Part shown: positions 8,093-13,005 of the stretch, piece by piece
How positions within the stretch are numbered: the stretch's first letter is position 1
Layout of the letters: every line of letters begins with the position of its first letter
DNA from: an uncultured Bacilli bacterium
GTDB taxonomy: Bacteria; Bacillota_I; Bacilli_A; RF39; UBA660
Assembly (NCBI GenBank): GCA_934097255.1
Contig: CAKONT010000013.1
Coordinates: forward strand, 1 to 13,005
Direction: 5' to 3'
DNA: 13,005 nucleotides
Made by a program: the position numbers and the translations under genes
The notes under the pieces: generated by a model
What the model saw: the letters and a program-made list of their open reading frames with translations, nothing else
The model's database searches: none
Told to the model about the DNA's origin: nothing

Positions 8093-9349
8093 ATGAAGCA
8101 AATAAACATAAAAGGAAATAAGAAATTAAATGGAACAATTAGAATAAGTGGTTCTAAAAATGCAGCTGTTGCATTAATACCGGCAGCAATATTATCAGAT
8201 GAAGAGGTGACATTATGTAATGTTCCTGAAATATCTGATGTCGATGCCCTTGAAAAAATGCTTCAATTTTTAGGAGCAGATATTAAAAGAGCAACTGAAT
8301 CAATAGTTATAAATTCTAAAAATGTTGTAAATAAAGAATTGCCAACTGATTTATCAAAAACTTTAAGAGCATCATATTATTTTATGGGTGTTTTACTTGC
8401 CAAATATAAAAAAGTTGAAATGTGTTTCCCAGGTGGGTGTGGAATAGGAGCAAGACCAATCGATATTCATTTAGATGGTTTTAAAAAGTTGGGAGCAACC
8501 GTTTTGGAAGAAGGAGATAAATACACAATAACTGCTGAACAATTAGTTGGATGCGATATTAATCTTAAAGTAGCTTCAGTTGGAGCAACAATTAATTTGA
8601 TGTTTGTTGCTTCAAAAGCAAAAGGACAAACTAGAATAATTAATGCTGCAAGAGAACCGGAAATAGTAAATGTTGCTGAATTATTAAATAATATGGGAGC
8701 AATAGTTGAAGGTGCTGGAACCGATGTTATTACAATAAAAGGTGTTGATTATTTACATGGTGGGTTTATTGAAGTAATTCCTGATCGTATAGAGGCTGGA
8801 ACATATGTTATTATAGGAAGTTTAATAGGGAATCCATTAAATATATCTAATGTAGTACCTGAACATATAAAATCTCTAACAGATAAATTACAAGAAGCCG
8901 GAGCTAATATTTTATTAAATGGTGATACAATAGTATGTAAAAAAAGTGATAATTTGTCAGCTATTAATGTTGAAACCTTTTATTTTCCAGGTTTTCCTAC
9001 TGATTTACAACAACCTATGTCGGTTTTTTTAACTCAATGTAATGGCGTATCTACTATAAAAGAAAATATTTATGAAAATAGATTTATGCACATTCCTTAT
9101 TTAAATAGAATGGGTGCTAGTATAGAAACTAAGGATCGTGAAGCCATTATAAAAGGTAAAACCAAATTACATGGTAGTGATGTTGTTGCAACAGATTTAA
9201 GAGGTGGAGCATCTATGATTATAGCTGGTTTGATTGCAAATGGTAAAACATCAATTACTGAAATTGATCATATTTTAAGAGGATATGATAAAATTATTGA
9301 AAAACTTAAAGATGTTGGAGCAGATATATCTTTAGAAGAATTTGATTAA
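8093..9349 (+). CDS. murA: UDP-N-acetylglucosamine 1-carboxyvinyltransferase
   Basis: MurA transfers enolpyruvate from PEP to UDP-GlcNAc, the first committed cytoplasmic step of peptidoglycan synthesis. At 418 residues it has the normal length. Key residues are visible: K22-N23 in SGSKNAAV near the N-terminus, the loop cysteine C116 in PGGCGIGARPID (the residue that reacts with fosfomycin in the family), and D304 in FPGFPTDLQQP, the general base region. The DLQQP wording resembles the second Firmicute paralogue (MurA2/MurZ) more than MurA1, but I cannot separate them without an alignment. An ideal AGGAGG overlaps the stop of the upstream HAD gene. rpmE follows with its own promoter, matching the murA2...rpmE neighbourhood known in Bacilli. 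Its presence indicates a walled cell, unlike true Mollicutes. Confidence 0.96.
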   Translation: MKQINIKGNKKLNGTIRISGSKNAAVALIPAAILSDEEVTLCNVPEISDVDALEKMLQFLGADIKRATESIVINSKNVVNKELPTDLSKTLRASYYFMGVLLAKYKKVEMCFPGGCGIGARPIDIHLDGFKKLGATVLEEGDKYTITAEQLVGCDINLKVASVGATINLMFVASKAKGQTRIINAAREPEIVNVAELLNNMGAIVEGAGTDVITIKGVDYLHGGFIEVIPDRIEAGTYVIIGSLIGNPLNISNVVPEHIKSLTDKLQEAGANILLNGDTIVCKKSDNLSAINVETFYFPGFPTDLQQPMSVFLTQCNGVSTIKENIYENRFMHIPYLNRMGASIETKDREAIIKGKTKLHGSDVVATDLRGGASMIIAGLIANGKTSITEIDHILRGYDKIIEKLKDVGADISLEEFD

Positions 9350-9354
9350 AACTG

Positions 9355-9383
9355 TTGCAAAATAATAAATAAACTGATATAAT
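9355..9383 (+). promoter_or_regulatory. Promoter of rpmE with extended -10
   Basis: TTGCAA (9355-9360), a 17-base spacer and a perfect TATAAT (9378-9383) preceded by TGA predict a start near 9390. This gives rpmE a leader of roughly 48 bases and expression independent of murA. Confidence 0.85.
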
Positions 9384-9401
9384 ATCAAAAGAAAATTATT
9401 T

Positions 9402-9421
9402 CTATGACTTTTTTGTCATGG
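9402..9421 (+). promoter_or_regulatory. Hairpin in the rpmE leader, candidate L31 autoregulatory element
   Basis: CTATGAC pairs with GTCATGG (one G-U pair) around a T6 loop, ending directly before the GAAAGGAG ribosome site. Ribosomal-protein leaders for L31 are known in Firmicutes, but I cannot confirm that this matches a described family. Confidence 0.45.
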
Positions 9422-9437
9422 CGAAAGGAGAATAATA

Positions 9438-9644
9438 ATGAAAAAAGGTATTCACAAAGAAATGACTGAAACAAAATTTATATGTGCTTGTGGAACAACT
9501 TTTACTAATCTATCAACAAAAGGTGGAGAGGTACATCTTGATGTATGTTCTAAATGTCATCCATTTTATACAGGAAAACAAGGTGCTGCAACTTTAACTG
9601 GTAACGTTGAGAAGTTTAATAAAAAGTATGGATTGAATAAATAA
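9438..9644 (+). CDS. rpmE: 50S ribosomal protein L31, zinc-binding type
   Basis: L31 bridges the large and small ribosomal subunits at the central protuberance. The 68-residue protein begins MKKGIHKEM and keeps all four zinc-ligand cysteines, C16 and C18 in CACG and C37 and C40 in [10 protein letters not shown], so it is the zinc-containing C+ form and not the zinc-independent YkgM/L31B form. HPFYTGKQ is a strong family signature. In Bacillus the zinc form is displaced by a C- paralogue under zinc starvation; no such paralogue is in this window. The start follows GAAAGGAG at a good spacing. The gene has its own promoter, a leader hairpin and a terminator, so it is a single-gene unit between murA and ssrA. 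Confidence 0.96.
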   Translation: MKKGIHKEMTETKFICACGTTFTNLSTKGGEVHLDVCSKCHPFYTGKQGAATLTGNVEKFNKKYGLNK

Positions 9645-9654
9645 ATATTAAAAT

Positions 9655-9697
9655 AAAACACAAGTATAGATATCATATAATATTACTTGCGTTTTTA
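9655..9697 (+). terminator. Terminator of rpmE
   Basis: AAAAC-A-CAAGTA (9655-9666) pairs with TACTTG-C-GTTTT (9684-9695), with one A/C mismatch and a 17-base loop, then a T-rich run. The 3' arm also contains the ssrA -35 box. Confidence 0.75.
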
Positions 9698-9715
9698 TTT
9701 TTAAAATATTATAAT
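9687..9715 (+). promoter_or_regulatory. Promoter of ssrA, overlapping the rpmE terminator
   Basis: TTGCGT (9687-9692), a 17-base spacer and TATAAT (9710-9715) predict a start near 9722, two bases from the conserved GGGGCTG 5' end of tmRNA. This agreement between promoter and RNA start makes the call strong. Confidence 0.87.
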
Positions 9716-9723
9716 TTAACCAT

Positions 9724-10070
9724 GGGGCTGATTTGGGTTCGACAATTATAAAAGGGCATATGGTGGCAGGTAGATGGCAATCTTAAAATGCAAAATTAAA
9801 TATAACTGGAAACAGAAATCAATTAGCTTTCGCTTAATATAATATTTAGAAAGCGCTTCTTTTAATTTTTTTCCTACGAAAATTATAAGAGGCTCATATC
9901 AGTAGGATATAAAATAGTATTGTTTCGCTACTATTTCGAAAATTTAGAGACTCACTAATTATTTAGGTTGTTAGTTACTATATAATTAGGAAAATGTTAA
10001 CTAACTAAACCCGTAGAAGCTTATGTTTATTTATTCTTGGACAGGAGTTCAATTCTCCTCAGCTCCACCA
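9724..10070 (+). ncRNA. ssrA: Transfer-messenger RNA (tmRNA)
   Basis: tmRNA with SmpB and EF-Tu rescues ribosomes stalled on broken mRNAs and tags the nascent chain for proteolysis. The 5' end GGGGCTGATTTGGGTTCGAC carries the conserved GGTTCGAC; it pairs with the 3' end CAGCTCC followed by an encoded CCA at 10068-10070. The T-arm is AGGAG-TTCAATT-CTCCT. The resume codon GCA at 9790 opens the tag AKLNITGNRNQLAFA, stopping with TAA at 9835-9837, and helix 5 follows (GCTTTC with GAAAGC). The length of 347 bases is normal for a one-piece tmRNA. The tag end LAFA differs from the usual LALAA or VALAA and resembles the AFA ending of mycoplasma tags, which are read by Lon. Confidence 0.97.
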
Positions 10071-10112
10071 TAGAGGAATCTGGTTGGACATATGTTCAGC
10101 TTTCTAATAAAT

Positions 10113-10142
10113 ATCAATTCTAGAAATGGAATTGATTTTTTT
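10113..10142 (+). terminator. Terminator after ssrA
   Basis: ATCAATTC (10113-10120) and GAATTGAT (10129-10136) form a perfect 8-bp stem with an 8-base loop and a run of seven T (10136-10142), about 40 bases beyond the tmRNA 3' end. Confidence 0.85.
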
Positions 10143-10167
10143 GATTTAAAGTGAAAGGGATGAATTT

Positions 10168-10440
10168 ATGGTAAGAGTAATAACACAAGAAATTGAGATT
10201 GAAGAATCATTAAAAAATAAAATAGAATTTATATGTAGTTTTTGTAATACTACACCAATAATTGAAAATGGTAGTTTAAGAGCAATAGAAAGAACTAATC
10301 TAGCATATGTAGAGCCACATAGAATAATAATAAAAGGAATAAACTTTTTAGCATTTAATTATGAAACTTGTATATATGTAGAAAGTTTAGAAAATAAAAT
10401 TTTAATAAAAGATTTAGAAAAATATATAAAAAGTATTTAA
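10168..10440 (+). CDS. Small hypothetical protein with a CxxC motif
   Basis: I do not recognise this 90-residue protein. It has a CSFC motif (CxxC) in the first third (IEFICSFCNTTPI), a lone Cys in NYETCIYVES, a beta-looking middle (PHRIIIKGINFLAFNYE) and a Lys/Ile-rich C-terminal helix. There is no signal peptide or membrane helix, so it is probably cytoplasmic. The ATG is preceded by AAAGGGATG at a reasonable spacing. It lies between the ssrA terminator and a new promoter, and I see no convincing promoter of its own, so it may depend on read-through. Codon use is rich in ATA, as in the radical SAM genes downstream. A 13-base inverted repeat flanks it. It could be a small zinc-binding or redox protein, but two cysteines alone do not establish that. 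Confidence 0.7.
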   Translation: MVRVITQEIEIEESLKNKIEFICSFCNTTPIIENGSLRAIERTNLAYVEPHRIIIKGINFLAFNYETCIYVESLENKILIKDLEKYIKSI

Positions 10441-10478
10441 TCGACTTTATCAATTCCATTTTAGTTTTTACGAAAGTA

Positions 10479-10507
10479 TTGACTTTTGATAACTAAATGA
10501 TTATTAT
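10479..10507 (+). promoter_or_regulatory. Strong sigma-A promoter for the small-ORF transcript
   Basis: TTGACT (10479-10484), a 17-base spacer and TATTAT (10502-10507) predict a start near 10514. The next features are a 50-base leader, an AGAGAGG ribosome site and the 25-codon ORF. Confidence 0.8.
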
Positions 10508-10564
10508 ATATAACCAATAAATGACAAGCAGTATCCGTCTTTTATTAGAAAGAGAGGTACATCT

Positions 10565-10642
10565 ATGGTCAAATACATAATGGAATTTATTAAAAATTAT
10601 ATAGTGAATAATTATAGAGGAGTCAAGAGTATTACTTGTTAG
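10565..10642 (+). CDS. Putative 25-residue peptide ORF
   Basis: This short ORF has a good ribosome site (AGAGAGG, 10551-10557) and a strong promoter close upstream. The peptide begins MVKYIMEFIKNYIVNNYRG and ends SITC, with the single Cys as the last residue. It is basic, rich in Ile and Tyr, and looks able to form an amphipathic helix. Its last codons lie within a terminator-like hairpin. It may be a leader peptide controlling that hairpin, a secreted or modified peptide precursor, or a small membrane-active peptide. No homology is recognised, and ORFs this short can arise by chance; the promoter and ribosome site are what raise it above background. Confidence 0.5.
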   Translation: MVKYIMEFIKNYIVNNYRGVKSITC

Positions 10643-10663
10643 TGTTTTTGTCTCCTCTTTTTT
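10616..10663 (+). terminator. Terminator or attenuator between the two small ORFs
   Basis: AGAGGAG (10616-10622) pairs with CTCCTCT (10652-10658), and six T residues run from 10658 to 10663. The long loop contains a second small hairpin (CAAG...CTTG) and the stop codon of the 25-codon ORF. Because translation of that ORF would run into the 5' arm, coupling between translation and termination is possible. Confidence 0.68.
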
Positions 10664-10685
10664 GATATTTGAAGGAGGAATAAAT

Positions 10686-10769
10686 ATGAATGATGAAAAG
10701 GACGAAGCATCTGAAGAATTTTATAAAACAAAGAAAGACAAAGAAAAAGACAATGGAATGTCTTTATAA
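10686..10769 (+). CDS. Putative 27-residue charged peptide ORF
   Basis: A perfect AAGGAGG (10672-10678) sits 7 bases before the ATG, better than most ribosome sites in the window. The peptide begins MNDEKDEASEEFYKTKKDK and ends GMSL. It is very rich in Lys, Asp and Glu, with no Cys and no hydrophobic segment. It lies just after the hairpin at 10616-10663, so it would be made only on read-through, and about 60 bases before the radical SAM gene, which has its own -10 element. It may be a peptide substrate, a small regulator or a decayed gene start. I recognise no family. Confidence 0.5.
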   Translation: MNDEKDEASEEFYKTKKDKEKDNGMSL

Positions 10770-10798
10770 TTTACATAATGTTAAAAACCATGTAAATA

Positions 10799-10807
10799 TG
10801 ATATAAT
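10799..10807 (+). promoter_or_regulatory. Extended -10 promoter for the radical SAM genes
   Basis: TGATATAAT is an extended -10 element with a perfect TATAAT (10802-10807), giving a predicted start near 10814, about 18 bases before the ATG. No good -35 box is found at 16-18 bases upstream, which extended -10 promoters tolerate. Confidence 0.6.
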
Positions 10808-10831
10808 ATATGACAAAGGAAGTGAGTAAGT

Positions 10832-11674
10832 ATGCTTGATTACCCAAAAGTTATTGAAGTACAATTTCATAATAAGTGTAATTCAAATTGTTTAATTTGC
10901 CCATATAAGGATATGAATTATTCTTATAAAAATATGTCAGATGAATTATTTGAAAAACTTTTAAATGAAATAGATGAAACTAAATTAAAGAGAATAATAC
11001 CTTATCTTAATAATGAACCGTTTTTAGATATAAATTTTATGAATAAGATAAAGAAAATTCGAAGTAAATTTAAAAAAATAGAAATTGAAATATCATCTAA
11101 TGTTTCTATGATAAAGGAAGAAGATATTATAGAAATGGGCAAACTTAATATTACAGAATTAAGACTAAGTGTTTTCGGATATGAAAAAGAAACATACAAT
11201 AGAATGATGCCATGTTTAAATTATGAAAAAACATTCAAAAAATTGAAAATGATAGGTACTAGAATGAAATATTCCAATACTATTATTTCGATAGTTATGA
11301 TAGATAATGGTGAAATAAATGAGCAAGAGTTTATAAACATGGAAAATATGTGTAATGAATTAGGATTTAAATTTGAAAGATGGGGATTTTTAGATAGAAG
11401 TGATAATGTAGCTTATAAATCCAATAATATATATAATGAAGGTGTTTCTTATTGTGAACAAAACAGGCCACTAGAAAGAATGCATATACTATCTGATGGA
11501 AGAGTTATATTTTGCTGCCAGGATTGGTCGCATTCATTAGTTGTTGGTAATATTAATAATAATACAATCGGTGAAGTTTGGAATAGTGAGGTATATAATA
11601 ATGCAAGAAATTCGCTATACGATAAAGAGAAAGATAGTCCTATGATTTGTAAAAAATGTAAATTAGGACATTAA
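10832..11674 (+). CDS. Radical SAM/SPASM domain enzyme
   Basis: Radical SAM enzymes cleave S-adenosylmethionine at a 4Fe-4S cluster to make a 5'-deoxyadenosyl radical. The cluster motif CNSNCLIC is at C16, C20 and C23, very near the N-terminus, so no peptide-recognition domain precedes it. The barrel runs to about residue 200. The C-terminal SPASM region holds C208, the typical SDGRVIFCCQDW with C228 and C229, VGNINNNTIGEVW, and C273/C276 in the closing CKKC, ligands for extra iron-sulfur clusters. At 280 residues it is compact but complete. The ATG follows AAGGAAGTGAG. SPASM enzymes mature ribosomal peptides (sacti- and ranthipeptides, PQQ) or act on sugars and other small substrates; short ORFs upstream favour a peptide, but this is inference. 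The next radical SAM gene begins 10 bases after the stop. Confidence 0.88.
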   Translation: MLDYPKVIEVQFHNKCNSNCLICPYKDMNYSYKNMSDELFEKLLNEIDETKLKRIIPYLNNEPFLDINFMNKIKKIRSKFKKIEIEISSNVSMIKEEDIIEMGKLNITELRLSVFGYEKETYNRMMPCLNYEKTFKKLKMIGTRMKYSNTIISIVMIDNGEINEQEFINMENMCNELGFKFERWGFLDRSDNVAYKSNNIYNEGVSYCEQNRPLERMHILSDGRVIFCCQDWSHSLVVGNINNNTIGEVWNSEVYNNARNSLYDKEKDSPMICKKCKLGH

Positions 11675-11684
11675 TGGAGTAGTT

Positions 11685-13005
11685 ATGAATAAAATTGGAA
11701 TTTGTTATTTTAGAAGTTTGTATTCACAATCAGCTTGTTCTTTATCGGTTGGTAAAGCATCAGATTACTTATTGAATAGAGGATATAGAACTAATTTATT
11801 TTTATTAAAAAAAGATGATCATGTATCACTAATTACTAAATATCATAAAATAATGGAAAATGATATTATTATTTATAAAACTAATTATAAAGATTTTGAA
11901 TATGGAATTCGCTTATTTGAAAATTTGTGTAGAGAATATGATAAAAAAATTTATTTAACAGGCCCGTTTGCAATAATGAATAAAGAGAGAATTATAAAGA
12001 AATATAATTTTATTACAGATGTGATTGACATTCAAAACAGTGAAGAGATTAATCAAATTTTCCCTGACTTAGGAAACAAGGTTAAAAAGGATAGTGTTAT
12101 TTGTGGGGTAGATCGAGAAATAGAGATTCAGGAAAAAGGACATTATATAAATTTGGAAGCATCTACAGGTTGTGTTTATAATTGTGCATTTTGTCATATA
12201 AAACTAATGAATTATGCTAAAACAGAAAAGAGTATTGAACTAGTAGTAAGTGAAATAGAAGAATTACATAATAAGTTTGGCAAAAATTACTTTATATTTA
12301 ATGATAGTGTTTTTTGGAAAAACAAAAATGATAATGAAAGAATTGAAAATTTTGTAAAGCTTCTAAAAGAAAGAAAACTTAATATTTATTTTATGATTTA
12401 TTTATCATTAACCGTGAAGATTAGTGATGAATTATTAAAAAAACTAAAAGAAGTTGGTCTAATACGAGTTTTCTTTGGTGTCGAAAATATTTCAAAAAGT
12501 TTTTCATTACAAAATAATAAATATATTTCAGATATTGATGCTGAAAATTTTATAAATAAATTAGAAAATTTAAATATTAGTTATCATATTGGATTCATGT
12601 TATTTAGTAAAGAAACAAGATACGATGAATTACAAGAAAATATTGATTTTCTTTATAAAATTAGAAAATTATTTAGACCTGGTATGTTAGTTGAAAAAAT
12701 GAGAATATTGCAAAATTCTAAAGATTCAAAGTATTTATATAATGATGAAAATAAGATTGACCAAGCTTATAATTATATAATCGATGACTCTAAAACTGAA
12801 AAATTCTATATAATTGTTAATCAATTGTTTTCAAGTATTAATATTAGAAATTTTGAACAATTTTTTTCCGGAATAAAGATAGGATTGACTATTATTAAAA
12901 GAGAGAATTTAATAAATGATTATATTGAATATGAAAAAAAATATAATAGAGTTTTGGATTGTATTAATGACGGTATATTTAAGATTTTATCGAAGATGTT
13001 AACAA
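11685..13005 (+). CDS. Radical SAM enzyme with cobalamin-binding-like N-terminus, incomplete at right edge
   Basis: An open frame of 440 codons starts at ATG 11685, with GGAG just upstream, and runs off the window without a stop. Residues 1-150 have the alternating pattern of a Rossmann-like, B12-binding-type domain (MNKIGICYF, GYRTNLFLLKK, KKIYLTGPF), but I see no DxHxxG cobalamin motif. The radical SAM core starts with C163, C167 and C170 in TGCVYNCAFCHIK and includes FIFNDSVFW and RVFFGVENIS, the latter matching the GxES strand of B12-type radical SAM enzymes. It is co-transcribed with the SPASM enzyme (10-base gap). B12-type members do methylations, cyclisations and other radical chemistry; the substrate is unknown. 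The lack of the cobalamin histidine motif suggests a base-off or cobalamin-free member. Confidence 0.88.
   Translation, partial: MNKIGICYFRSLYSQSACSLSVGKASDYLLNRGYRTNLFLLKKDDHVSLITKYHKIMENDIIIYKTNYKDFEYGIRLFENLCREYDKKIYLTGPFAIMNKERIIKKYNFITDVIDIQNSEEINQIFPDLGNKVKKDSVICGVDREIEIQEKGHYINLEASTGCVYNCAFCHIKLMNYAKTEKSIELVVSEIEELHNKFGKNYFIFNDSVFWKNKNDNERIENFVKLLKERKLNIYFMIYLSLTVKISDELLKKLKEVGLIRVFFGVENISKSFSLQNNKYISDIDAENFINKLENLNISYHIGFMLFSKETRYDELQENIDFLYKIRKLFRPGMLVEKMRILQNSKDSKYLYNDENKIDQAYNYIIDDSKTEKFYIIVNQLFSSINIRNFEQFFSGIKIGLTIIKRENLINDYIEYEKKYNRVLDCINDGIFKILSKMLT

Noticed and set aside
10071..10112. A promoter for the 90-residue gene starting with TTGGAC at 10084
   Set aside because: No acceptable -10 box lies at 16-18 bases, and any transcript would start next to the ssrA terminator.
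10441..10831. CRISPR array, tRNA or T-box leader in the gene-poor stretch
   Set aside because: No regular direct repeats, no cloverleaf with a TTCGA-type T-loop and no T-box antiterminator sequence are visible; the stretch is explained by two promoters, a hairpin and two short ORFs.
11002..11199. Minus-strand ORF of 65 codons, Ile/Ser/Leu-rich
   Set aside because: It is the antisense of the radical SAM/SPASM gene and shows only the composition expected of a shadow frame.

Overview
This is an AT-rich window (roughly a quarter G+C by eye) from a low-GC Gram-positive bacterium of the Bacillota, probably a Bacilli or Erysipelotrichia/RF39-like gut lineage close to the Mollicutes. Supporting signs are an RNA polymerase delta subunit, a SpoIIR sporulation protein, strong AGGAGG-type ribosome sites, sigma-A promoters with extended -10 elements, and a tmRNA tag ending in LAFA. 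All recognised genes lie on the + strand. Every complete gene ends in TAA or TAG, none in TGA, and the conserved proteins read correctly with the standard bacterial code. The first ~165 bases are different in composition and carry no ArgRS coding sequence, so the left end looks like a junction or chimera.

Region 1 (about 170-3528) is a housekeeping cluster: the 3' end of argS, rpoE, prfA (release factor 1), prmC (the enzyme that methylates the release factor GGQ loop, overlapping prfA) and spoIIR, closed by a strong terminator. From memory, Bacillus subtilis has the same genes near each other (argS, rpoE, murA2, rpmE, prfA, prmC, spoIIR), so this is a conserved Bacilli neighbourhood.

Region 2 (3578-7555) is a two-gene unit with its own good promoter. 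It encodes two membrane-anchored proteins I cannot assign: a 679-residue protein with one internal membrane helix and an acidic tail, and a 593-residue cysteine-rich protein with an N-terminal anchor, a pseudopilin-like region and a duplicated ~78-residue module. An elaborate stem-loop follows.

Region 3 (7600-9697) holds a HAD-family nucleotidase-like gene, murA (first committed step of peptidoglycan synthesis) and rpmE (zinc-type ribosomal protein L31) with its own promoter, a leader hairpin and a terminator. Region 4 (9687-10142) is ssrA (tmRNA), whose -35 box lies inside the rpmE terminator stem.

Region 5 (10168-13005), just downstream of ssrA, looks accessory: a 90-residue CxxC protein, a strong promoter driving a 25-codon ORF that ends inside a terminator-like hairpin, a 27-codon ORF with a perfect Shine-Dalgarno, then a radical SAM/SPASM enzyme and a second radical SAM enzyme that runs off the right edge. 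Short ORFs next to two different radical SAM enzymes could be a ribosomally made, modified peptide system. This is the most likely place for something undescribed, but the substrate assignment is inference.
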